Positions 1-6,903 of a stretch of DNA of 64,000 bases are shown piece by piece. Under the pieces are notes generated by a model, which saw only the letters and a program-made list of their open reading frames with translations, had not been told where the DNA came from and did not search any database. Both the position numbers and the translations under genes were made by a program. Within the stretch, counting starts at the first letter, position 1. Each line of letters opens with the position of its first letter. Origin of the DNA: CAVROP01 sp050012175 (GTDB lineage: Bacteria > Acidobacteriota > Terriglobia > UBA7540); assembly GCA_050012175.1 (NCBI GenBank), contig JBEKHR010000009.1, forward strand, positions 1 to 64,000, read 5' to 3'.

Positions 1-122
1 CTCAAAGTGACCGGCTTGAAATCGGAATCGGCGCCCGGGTTCATCCCGGAATCGTGCCCGGCTTCATTTCGGAATGCTGACCGGAATGATCTCGGAATCG
101 TGACCGCCTTGCCCCGGAATCC
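1..122. repeat. Degenerate 23-24 bp tandem repeats, IS21-like element end
   Basis: Five consecutive units of 23-24 bp share the pattern TGACCGGnnT...TCGGAATC: positions 7-30, 31-54, 55-77, 78-100 and 101-122. Multiple short terminal repeats of this kind are typical of IS21-family element ends (family knowledge). The element body would lie left of the window, so no transposase is visible. The array directly abuts the membrane-protein reading frame on its right, which suggests the element inserted into that gene. No target duplication can be seen. Confidence 0.5.
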
Positions 123-641
123 GCATTGGACGATGTTAGCTATAAGACCTCCGCCAGAGATCCCACCCATATCCACGTAACAGAAACTATCTCCACCTGT
201 AGCCTCGTTAATTTCCTCCGAGGATAATTGGCCAAGATGCCCTAGGCGTCTCATCGTCGCGGCAAATGCTAATTCGCTCTGATTTATAGCAACTTTGAGC
301 CCGTCTGCAATTGACTGAAATTCTTTTCTTTCGTTTTCGCGAGCCTCCGCCTGCTCCTTATCATGCTCTGCTCTGTCTCTATAAAGATTGTGGATTTCAA
401 AAAGCATCAGAAAGAAAAACACTGCTATCCAAGCGGTTTTATTCCATCGGTTCTCCGGAGGCCAAATGGTCACAACCACCGCCAGAAACGCGAGAAATGT
501 AACGTAGGTTCCAACCGGAAGGCTCGGGTTGAAATAATGAATCCACACAGCCCACGCAACGACAGAGATAAAAGCAATAGGAGGACACCAACGTTGATAG
601 AAACCGCCGATGGCGATCGGTGCTTTATGTGGCTGCGACAT
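1..641 (-). CDS. Membrane protein with three TM segments and a coiled coil, open at window edge
   Basis: A minus-strand frame starts at the ATG at 641-639 and has no stop before position 1, so it is partial here. The protein begins MSQPHKAPIAIGGFY. It has three hydrophobic stretches at about residues 20-38, 44-60 and 67-82, then a charged, probably coiled-coil segment (about 83-110, rich in E, R and K) and a soluble tail with SFCYVDMGGISGGG. From about residue 174 the frame runs into the 23-bp repeat array, so the last visible 40 residues are probably element-derived and the native C-terminus is lost or elsewhere. Function unknown. The base composition looks less GC-rich than the neighbours, consistent with transferred DNA. 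Confidence 0.6.
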   Translation of the reverse strand, partial: MSQPHKAPIAIGGFYQRWCPPIAFISVVAWAVWIHYFNPSLPVGTYVTFLAFLAVVVTIWPPENRWNKTAWIAVFFFLMLFEIHNLYRDRAEHDKEQAEARENERKEFQSIADGLKVAINQSELAFAATMRRLGHLGQLSSEEINEATGGDSFCYVDMGGISGGGLIANIVQCGFRGKAVTIPRSFRSAFRNEAGHDSGMNPGADSDFKPVTL

Positions 642-689
642 GCCCGGATGATACCAGAATCCCTGAAGTAGGCGATCCGGAAAAAAGGC

Positions 690-716
690 TTGACAAACTA
701 AATCTACATATATAGA
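690..716 (+). promoter_or_regulatory. Probable sigma-70 promoter of the padR gene
   Basis: TTGACA at 690-695 is followed after about 15 bp by TATAGA at 711-716, only 10 bp ahead of the GTG start at 726. The spacing is a little short and no clear ribosome binding site intervenes, so the transcript may be nearly leaderless. PadR genes are often autoregulated, but no clear operator palindrome was found. Confidence 0.4.
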
Positions 717-725
717 CTTTGAGCC

Positions 726-1034
726 GTGAAGATTCCACGCATATCGTCCGAGACTCTCCTGGTGCTGGAAAGGTTCGTGGAGCGTCCAACCGACTGGCGC
801 TACGGTTACGAGCTGAGCCGTGTAACTGGGTTGAAGTCCGGGACGCTTTACCCCATTCTCATGCGTCTCGAAAAGCACTCGTTGCTGGAAGCTCGCTGGG
901 TGGCGACCGAAGACGGCGTGCCGCCCCGGCACACGTACCGGTTGACGCCGAATGGATTGGAATTGGCCAGAGCCCAGTTGACCGAAGCGCGCCAGCGCTC
1001 GATGGTGCAGCAACCCGCCTTTTGCAGTGGGTGA
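726..1034 (+). CDS. PadR-family transcriptional regulator
   Basis: A 102-residue protein starting at GTG (726). It has the typical PadR winged-helix layout: RYGYELSRVTGLKSGTLYPIL forms helix-turn-helix plus recognition helix at about 25-46, followed by a wing ending in RHTYRLTPNGLELA (about 68-82). The length fits small PadR proteins that consist almost only of the DNA-binding domain. It is followed 5 bp later by a membrane-protein gene, the usual Acidobacterial pairing of PadR with a multi-pass protein, which suggests that it represses its own two-gene unit. The inducing signal is unknown. Confidence 0.85.
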   Translation: MKIPRISSETLLVLERFVERPTDWRYGYELSRVTGLKSGTLYPILMRLEKHSLLEARWVATEDGVPPRHTYRLTPNGLELARAQLTEARQRSMVQQPAFCSG

Positions 1035-1039
1035 CAACG

Positions 1040-1633
1040 ATGCTGGAAACGCATCTCCGTCAAGCTGCGACAGTGCTCCTGGAATACGCGATTCGCATCG
1101 CGCCGCCGGACACGCGCGACTGGGGCCAAGCGATGCGCGGCGAGCTCATCCACGTGGAAGGCCCTTGGGCGGCGGTGATGTGGGCGCTCGGCGGTGCGAG
1201 TGTTCTCGCCAAACGCGCCCTCGCCTCCCTCTTTATCCCGGGCCGCCGCGGGCAGGGCATCCCCTCCGACGCAGGGCTTTTCGCCAAGGATGTTTCCGTA
1301 CGCAAGGCGGTGCTGGTCACCGGCGCGGGATGCATTCTGGCGGCACTTTTGTTTTTCGCTGCCCCGCCGTTCCGGCAGGGAATCCGAGTTTCCCTGGCGG
1401 GGTGGCAAAACGTATTCCGTGTGACGCCGTCGCATGGCCAGCCGGGGCTCGCAGCTCTCTCCAAACGGGCGGAGACACGGCATGACCCTGGAGGGGCTGA
1501 CTTTTGCAGCAGCGAGACTTCGGGATGGCCGCGAGAGCGCGCGACTGGCAGAGGAGGCCGTCCGGCTTGCGCCAAACCTGATCTGGGTTTACGCGGTTGT
1601 GGCGGTGCGTCATCCCGACCTGCCGGAGATTAG
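1040..1633 (+). CDS. PadR-linked membrane protein, N-terminal part (frame broken near 1490)
   Basis: Starts at the ATG at 1040, just after padR. The N-terminal region contains the segment LLEYAIRIAPPDTRDWGQAM and a GELIHVEGPWAAVMWALGG motif, typical of PadR-associated membrane proteins. A transmembrane helix lies at about residues 90-113 (AVLVTGAGCILAALLFF). Conserved-looking sequence stops at KRAETRHDP. After that the frame continues with low-complexity Arg/Gly-rich residues to a stop at 1631-1633, while the expected continuation appears in the +1 frame. The two frames together therefore look like one ancestral gene with a single-base frameshift. Confidence 0.55.
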   Translation: MLETHLRQAATVLLEYAIRIAPPDTRDWGQAMRGELIHVEGPWAAVMWALGGASVLAKRALASLFIPGRRGQGIPSDAGLFAKDVSVRKAVLVTGAGCILAALLFFAAPPFRQGIRVSLAGWQNVFRVTPSHGQPGLAALSKRAETRHDPGGADFCSSETSGWPRERATGRGGRPACAKPDLGLRGCGGASSRPAGD

Positions 1634-2708
1634 CCAGTGGGTGCCAAAACTTAAGCGTTGGGACCCGCAGAATGCGCTTATTCACTTGATCGCGGCCCAG
1701 TCGATTGAAATCGATCACATTGGCGAAGCATCTAAGGTGCCGCCGAAGGAATTCCGAAAGAAAATGGAAGGGGACCCGGCTTGGCAGAGCGCCATGGCGG
1801 CGGCATTCGCATCTCCGAAGTTCGACGATTATCTGGACCGCTTGAAGGAACTCGACCAAAGGGTGGTGTCGCAGTACCGGTTCAACGATCCGTATGAACT
1901 GCTGTCCGGAGAGGAGGCTGACCTGCCGACCTACGCATTTTCCGATTCCCAGCAGTTCGCGAAATCCCTTCTCCAATCGGGGCAGAATCTCGAAGCCCGA
2001 GGCGACAGGAGGGGAGCGGCTGAAAAATACTGGGCTGTGGCGCGCTTCGGCCTGGTCATCGATTCCCAGGGACATACCGATTTTGAACACCATATGGGCT
2101 CAAGCCTTCAGGCAGGAGCCTACAAGCAACTCCAGGCGCTTTCCCAGAAGGAAGGGAGTGCTGACGAGGCCGCACTTTTCGGCTACCTCGCAGGAAGGGT
2201 CACGCCCGCCGTGGGAGAGGACTCAAGGCTGGGCGGGCAATGGGTCTTCGGGCGGTATGTCTCCAGGCGGAACGCCGCAGTTTTGCAGATCTCGGGCCTA
2301 ATGATGCTTATCTTCTCCGGGCTTGTGGTGGTCGCCGGGTCGGTCGTGATTGTCGGCAGTCGCCGGGGCGCACGGCCCGCCGCTCAGCGCGCCAAGCCCG
2401 TGGCGACGGTGGTTACCTTAGCCGGGGCGGTGGGTTTGTTGCTCTCCTCCGCCACAATCTACCTGACCTATCGGCCCTACTGGTATATTTTCCAGCGCGC
2501 CATCCTGAACGGTGACCCGAGCCAGACCCGCGACTTTCGCGACTTTCTAATGGCCACCCACGCGCTACCCGGCGTTGCACCCCACTCTTACCTGTTGGTG
2601 AACTTTCCGTTCTATTTCTGGACGGGCGTGACCCTGCTTGGTGTAATCGGTCTGGCCCTCATTCTTCTGCGCCACTTCCTGGGCCGTCCGCATGCTCACT
2701 CGCCGTAG
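1434..2708 (+). CDS. PadR-linked membrane protein, C-terminal part (frameshifted partner)
   Basis: This frame carries the continuation of the preceding ORF: EGLTFAAARLRDGRESARL, then a TPR-like helical region (AEEAVRLAPNLIWVYAVVA, about residues 40-58), a long soluble segment, and three transmembrane helices near the C-terminus (about 285-310, 325-345 and 385-410). Ahead of its own ATG at 1434 there is no recognisable ribosome binding site; another ATG lies at 1482. Read across a one-base slip near 1490 the two ORFs give one protein of about 555 residues. Whether this is a real mutation, a sequencing error or two separate products cannot be decided here. Molecular function unknown. Confidence 0.6.
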   Translation: MASRGSQLSPNGRRHGMTLEGLTFAAARLRDGRESARLAEEAVRLAPNLIWVYAVVAVRHPDLPEISQWVPKLKRWDPQNALIHLIAAQSIEIDHIGEASKVPPKEFRKKMEGDPAWQSAMAAAFASPKFDDYLDRLKELDQRVVSQYRFNDPYELLSGEEADLPTYAFSDSQQFAKSLLQSGQNLEARGDRRGAAEKYWAVARFGLVIDSQGHTDFEHHMGSSLQAGAYKQLQALSQKEGSADEAALFGYLAGRVTPAVGEDSRLGGQWVFGRYVSRRNAAVLQISGLMMLIFSGLVVVAGSVVIVGSRRGARPAAQRAKPVATVVTLAGAVGLLLSSATIYLTYRPYWYIFQRAILNGDPSQTRDFRDFLMATHALPGVAPHSYLLVNFPFYFWTGVTLLGVIGLALILLRHFLGRPHAHSP

Positions 2709-2850
2709 TACCGCCGATCTTTGGGTCGGCACGCGCCGACTTATTACGCACTACGCAACGACATAGTTTTCGAGTTGTGCCATGGCCTTCGCCTGGCGTT
2801 CGCCAGGATCGGGGCTGTGACAACCGGGGGCACGTGTGTGCATTTTGAAA

Positions 2851-2927
2851 GCCTTCAGCCGTCAGCCTTCAGCAATCAGCAAGAGCACCCCAGTGTCGTA
2901 GCTCAAAGCTGACGGCTGAAAGCCGAT
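2851..2927. repeat. Heptanucleotide array, inverted halves
   Basis: A 7-bp-periodic run of TCAGCnn words (2851-2880) is followed after a short spacer by its complementary words (2900-2925, AAAGCTGACGGCTGAA). It lies in the ~300-bp gap between the frameshifted membrane protein and the first barrel gene, and belongs to the heptad-array class seen throughout this window. The rest of the gap holds no ORF I can support. Confidence 0.6.
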
Positions 2928-3004
2928 GACTTCCTGGAGGGCCAAAAAGGAAACTCCGGCTTGGGATCTCCCGCAGGATCGATCCCACCGGAGGAGGTGA
3001 GAAC

Positions 3005-3619
3005 ATGAAAAAACTCATCACGGCAGTAGCTTTGTTGCTCACGGTACCGGCATTAGTCCGGGCAGGGAACGCTGACGGCAATTCGGTTCAGGGACAGTTC
3101 TATTTCTTCACTGCCCCGATTGTGTCGAATACCCAATACTATGTCAATCCGGCATACATCGGAGTGGTGTTCCTCCCCGGGGAGCCGGTGCCCTCGAACA
3201 TTAACTTCACCAAGGTGGGTGGGAACAACACCGGTTTCGGCGGAGAAGTGTTAATCGACAAAGGGATCGACAAAGGGCTGGGGGTGGGCGTCGAACTTGG
3301 ATATGCGGGCTCCGATTGGAGTTTTAACGGAAAAGGTTCAGCGGTGGGAGTGGGTTCAATCGATGCGTCCTACCACTTCTTCGGCAATAAGCGCCGCAGG
3401 AGGGTCGAGCCTTTTGCGACCGGAGGCTACAGCCTTTACTACGGGGAGCGGACAACGACGCAGTCTGGGTTCAACCTCGGGGGCGGCGTGAATCTCTGGG
3501 TGATCAAACACGCTGCCCTGCGTTTGGAGGTTCGACACCAGGGCGGCATCAATGGCTTTCACGGTTACAGTCAATTTACCCATTACGTAGCCTTCCGCGT
3601 GGGTATGACGTTCAGGTAG
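3005..3619 (+). CDS. Outer-membrane beta-barrel family protein (paralog 1)
   Basis: A 204-residue protein with a strong ribosome binding site (GGAGGAGGTGAGAAC before ATG) and a cleavable signal peptide (MKKLITAVALLLTVPALVRAG). The mature part is rich in Gly and aromatic residues in alternating strands (GVGVELGYAG, IDASYHFFG, GGYSLYYG) and ends LRLEVRHQ...YVAFRVGMTFR, a terminal beta-strand with C-terminal aromatic/Arg typical of porin-like or OmpA-type small barrels. The gene at 3762 is a paralog with the same ending pattern. It probably inserts in the outer membrane; the cargo or role is unknown. Confidence 0.75.
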   Translation: MKKLITAVALLLTVPALVRAGNADGNSVQGQFYFFTAPIVSNTQYYVNPAYIGVVFLPGEPVPSNINFTKVGGNNTGFGGEVLIDKGIDKGLGVGVELGYAGSDWSFNGKGSAVGVGSIDASYHFFGNKRRRRVEPFATGGYSLYYGERTTTQSGFNLGGGVNLWVIKHAALRLEVRHQGGINGFHGYSQFTHYVAFRVGMTFR

Positions 3620-3761
3620 GACCGGGCAGCACATGCCAAAACGCTCAGCGCGCACCGCTGCGCATTGTGCGCCAGCTCGCGTGTCGGTCCGAAAGGCGGC
3701 CAAGAATGGGAGTTCCAGCTTGCGACATTCCTGCGAAAACAGTCTCTCCGAAGGGTGTAAC

Positions 3762-4280
3762 ATGAAAAAACTCATTGCAAGAGCGGCTTTATTACTTTTG
3801 GTTCCTATGTTCGCGTCGGCGCAGGATGCTGACCGTCAGTACCACGGCCAGGGTTATGGCTTCTTTGGTTTGGGAACCTCGATGAGCTATTCGTTCTATC
3901 ATCCCACCGTTTGGCAGTTGGGCTTCGGCGGAGAAGGGTTTTTGTACAAGGTTGGCTTGGGCGCCGAGCTCGGATATGTGCATTGGGGAGCGAATGAGAA
4001 CCAGGCGTGGATGCCTTCAGGGGATGTGTCTTATCACTTTCGAGGTAACAGGGCGCGTGCGCGGGTCGACCCATTTGTGCTCGGCGGCGCCACGATGTAC
4101 GCCCCCACCAGTCACGGTGCTCGTGGCGCGCCCGCGGGCAACTTCGGAGGCGGCGTCAACCTGTGGTTCCAGGAGCTTGCCGCACTGCGCTTGGAGGTTC
4201 GAGACCACGTCAGTAACAATCGTTCTTTTGGCCCCGGGAATCACTACCTCTCGTTTCGCGTCGGCATCACGTTCAGGTAG
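3762..4280 (+). CDS. Outer-membrane beta-barrel family protein (paralog 2)
   Basis: A 172-residue protein; the start at 3762 is chosen because MKKLIARAALLLLVPMFASA is a clear signal peptide, preceded by GAAGGGTGTAAC as a ribosome binding site. Longer in-frame starts upstream lack a signal. The mature protein is Gly/aromatic-rich, with repeated strands (GEGFLYKVGLGAELGYVHWG, GDVSYHFRG, FGGGVNLWF) and the ending ALRLEVRDH...YLSFRVGITFR, closely matching the preceding protein. The two genes look like a tandem duplication and are probably cotranscribed. Localisation is predicted as outer membrane; function unknown. Confidence 0.75.
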   Translation: MKKLIARAALLLLVPMFASAQDADRQYHGQGYGFFGLGTSMSYSFYHPTVWQLGFGGEGFLYKVGLGAELGYVHWGANENQAWMPSGDVSYHFRGNRARARVDPFVLGGATMYAPTSHGARGAPAGNFGGGVNLWFQELAALRLEVRDHVSNNRSFGPGNHYLSFRVGITFR

Positions 4281-4403
4281 GACCAGGGGCTGGCGCAAGC
4301 AAAAGCTTTCGGCGGGCGGCGTAGTATAGCAGAGCGGAGTGCGCTTGGAGGAAGCACAATTGTGACCGCAGCCTTCACCTGACTGCGTTCAGGCAACCGA
4401 TAG

Positions 4404-5219
4404 CTACCGTTCCTCGAGGTGGGTCTTGAGGAAGAAGAGCGTCCTCTGGATGATGGCGCGGGACCTCGCGTCGTCATCCAGTATGTCGAAGCCATGGTGT
4501 CCGCCAGGATGCGTGATGATTTCAAGTGCCGCATTCCTGGCGATTGCCTCATGTATGAATCGGTCCACCGTGGCGTTTAACCACGGGTTGTCCAGCCGAG
4601 CCCGCGCAATGAAAATCGGGGGGATCTTGAGCGGGTTCACCGCGAGGTGAAACAAAGGAGAGAATTCCTTTCGGGTTTCTTCACTGATTTCGCTTTCCTT
4701 GCCTGGAGGTGGCAACTGAATGTCCAAGACGGCGTAGTACGACACTAAACACCGGACGAAGTCGGGCAGGTCGCGCATGGGCAGACTGAGGAAAACACCT
4801 CCACCAGAGAACGCCCACACACCTACGCGATCTTTATCCACATGCAGCGAGTCAGCATTGCCGCGCACGTAGTCGATCGCGTGGGCGACGTCGCTGGCTG
4901 CCTCATGAAGATGGGAAGGGCTGTAGAAACGATGGTTGAAGGTGACGGCGACAAGTCCCGAGGCCGAGAGCAACTCCCCGTAAGATACGAAACCCCCCCA
5001 ATCCTTGGGGCTCATTGGCATGCCAATGGGTCCCCCGTGGACCAGCATGACTACAGGCGCTCGCGAACCTCCCCGCATGTCGGCCGGACAGTAAACATCC
5101 ATCTTGAGTTGCGTCTGGCCGGCAGTCCTGTAAACAAGATCACGATGCACCGTAACCGCCTCCATCCCCGGCACGGTGTAAACAATCCTCATTTTGAACA
5201 TTTCTTCTGGCGCAGGCAT
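4404..5219 (-). CDS. Alpha/beta hydrolase, BD-FAE / esterase-like
   Basis: A 271-residue protein. The start at 5219 is preferred over upstream in-frame starts because GAGG lies 5 nt ahead and the homologous fold begins shortly after. Features: oxyanion-hole motif MLVHGGP (about 58-64), nucleophile elbow WAFSGGG with Ser about 138, and a C-terminal HPGGHHGFD carrying the catalytic His. The first Gly of the usual GxSxG elbow is replaced by Ala, as seen in some members of the COG0657 esterases. The sequence has no signal peptide, so it is probably cytoplasmic. Substrate unknown; feruloyl or short-chain carboxylic esters are typical of the family. Confidence 0.75.
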   Translation of the reverse strand: MPAPEEMFKMRIVYTVPGMEAVTVHRDLVYRTAGQTQLKMDVYCPADMRGGSRAPVVMLVHGGPIGMPMSPKDWGGFVSYGELLSASGLVAVTFNHRFYSPSHLHEAASDVAHAIDYVRGNADSLHVDKDRVGVWAFSGGGVFLSLPMRDLPDFVRCLVSYYAVLDIQLPPPGKESEISEETRKEFSPLFHLAVNPLKIPPIFIARARLDNPWLNATVDRFIHEAIARNAALEIITHPGGHHGFDILDDDARSRAIIQRTLFFLKTHLEER

Positions 5220-5502
5220 GTGAACCTCGAGGGATGCGTCTGAACAAAGACCCAAGAACGCTCGATCCCAAAACTTATATCGACGCCGATGCCGCAAGCC
5301 TACCACAACCAAATCGCTTTCGTAATAGGGACCACATTGATGAGGAGCTGAGTTGAAGCGATGCATGACGAGGCCGCAGGGTGTACAATCTCGGCCTGCC
5401 GGGATTCCAAGATGAAAATCCCGGCCAGATGATCTCTTGTGTATTGCAAACCTGGAAATCCAGTTGGAATTTCCGGAGTAGGCGCATTTAAGGAGCCAGC
5501 CA

Positions 5503-6576
5503 ATGAAAATGGTTCTAGTCATCCTAGCAATCGTCCTCTTCTTCATCGTGGCAGCGGTACTACTCTTCTTTTACTTTACCGGGAAGCCCCTGTACGAACC
5601 CGGAATGGTTCGGCGCGGGGAAGGGCTCCGTAGTTCCATAGTGCCGCCGGCGCAGTCGGGCGTGGACAGCCTCTGGAACGTTGAGAACGACATCAAGCTT
5701 TATCATTTCTCAGAGGGAACTGGGAAGAATGTGTTGATCGTTCACGGCGGCCCGGGGTACCCAATCCGCCATCCTTGGGCGGGGCTGAAGCCATTGGCAG
5801 GCAACTACAAGTTCAATTACTACGACCAGCGCGGATGCGGGAAGTCAACAAGGCCCATTGACAGGCTCACCTCTCCCAACTTCTACACAAACATGAAGGC
5901 GCTGGACAAGACGCTCGGCCTGGGCGCACAGATCGCGGATATTGAGCGCATTCGCCAGATCCTCGGAGAAGAAAAGCTCGTGCTGATCGGGCATTCATTC
6001 GGTGGCTTTTTGGCCTCTCTTTATGCAGCAGAATTTCCTGAAAGGGTAAACGCCCTCGTTCTGGTGGCGCCGGCTAACTTGGTGGTCATGCCGTCCGAGG
6101 ACAGCGACCTGTTCGAGCAGGTCGGCAATCTGCTGCCGGCCAACCTGAAGAATGACTATGCGGATTTCCGAAAGCGGTACTTCGACTTCAGCCATATCTT
6201 CGCAAAAAGCGAGGCAGACCTGGTGGCACTCAACAGCGAATTCCCCAAATATTACGGGGCTGCTCTGCGCGCCAGGAATCTCACCCCGCCTGCCGGGAGC
6301 GGGATAACCGAGAACGGCGGGTGGATGGTCTACGCCATGTACATGAGCATGGGAAAGCGGCATGATTATCGCCAAGCCCTCAAGAGCGTGAAGGCTCCCG
6401 TGCTGGTAGTGCATGGCGATAATGACTTGCAGCCCGAAAAAGCCGACCGGCTCTATGCTGAGTGTTTCCCGAACTCCTCTTTTGAAGTGGTTAAGGGCGC
6501 GGGACACTTCATGTATGATGAGCAGCCACAGGCATTCTCGGAGATCGTGGAAAGGTTTTTGAAGGGACTTCGTTAG
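5503..6576 (+). CDS. Membrane-anchored alpha/beta hydrolase, prolyl aminopeptidase-like (S33)
   Basis: A 357-residue protein with an N-terminal membrane anchor (hydrophobic residues 3-25, no cleavage site visible) followed by an S33-type hydrolase domain. Motifs: IVHGGPG (79-85), YYDQRGCGKS (107-115), nucleophile elbow LIGHSFGG with Ser about 165, acid in VVHGDND, and His in GAGHFMYDEQ near the end. HGGPG plus DQRGCGKS is characteristic of proline iminopeptidases and close relatives. An AGGAGCCAGCC ribosome binding site precedes the ATG. It is divergent from the esterase gene to its left. It probably acts on peptides or amides at the periplasmic face; the substrate is inferred. Confidence 0.8.
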   Translation: MKMVLVILAIVLFFIVAAVLLFFYFTGKPLYEPGMVRRGEGLRSSIVPPAQSGVDSLWNVENDIKLYHFSEGTGKNVLIVHGGPGYPIRHPWAGLKPLAGNYKFNYYDQRGCGKSTRPIDRLTSPNFYTNMKALDKTLGLGAQIADIERIRQILGEEKLVLIGHSFGGFLASLYAAEFPERVNALVLVAPANLVVMPSEDSDLFEQVGNLLPANLKNDYADFRKRYFDFSHIFAKSEADLVALNSEFPKYYGAALRARNLTPPAGSGITENGGWMVYAMYMSMGKRHDYRQALKSVKAPVLVVHGDNDLQPEKADRLYAECFPNSSFEVVKGAGHFMYDEQPQAFSEIVERFLKGLR

Positions 6577-6661
6577 GCTGTTCTTGATTCGCCGCCGCGC
6601 AAAGAGAGAGCAGAATCTGCTGCTTTCCTGTCCAAATCTCGAAGCTCCCCAAAGTCACGCT

Positions 6662-6900
6662 CAGGGTCGCGTCAAAGTCCCCGAAAGGTAGCATCCCAAA
6701 GCGGCTCTGCCGCCTGCTGTGCGGAAAGGCTTCGCCTTTCCGAGGGCTTCCGCCCTGACTAACCCCCTCGGCTCGGCTGGAAGGCTGAGCCTTCCAGCCG
6801 AGCCGAGGGGAAGAAGGGAGGCTGTCTGCGCCGGAAAGCCAGAGGCTTTCCGCACAGCAGGCGGCAGAGCCGCTTTTTCCACGACTTTGACGCGACCCCA
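6662..6900 (+). mobile_element. MITE-like palindromic element, copy 1
   Basis: A 235-bp core (6664-6898) is bounded by perfect 16-bp terminal inverted repeats GGGTCGCGTCAAAGTC. Inside are a second, longer pair of inverted arms (around AAAGCGGCTCTGCCGCC and its complement) and a central hairpin on CCTCGGCTCGGCTGGAAGG. A direct repeat of at least 10 bp (AAGTCACGCT at 6652-6661 and 6901-6910) flanks it. A same-orientation copy of identical core length is at 48060-48298. No ORF can be supported inside, so it is non-autonomous. Confidence 0.8.
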
Positions 6901-6903
6901 AAG

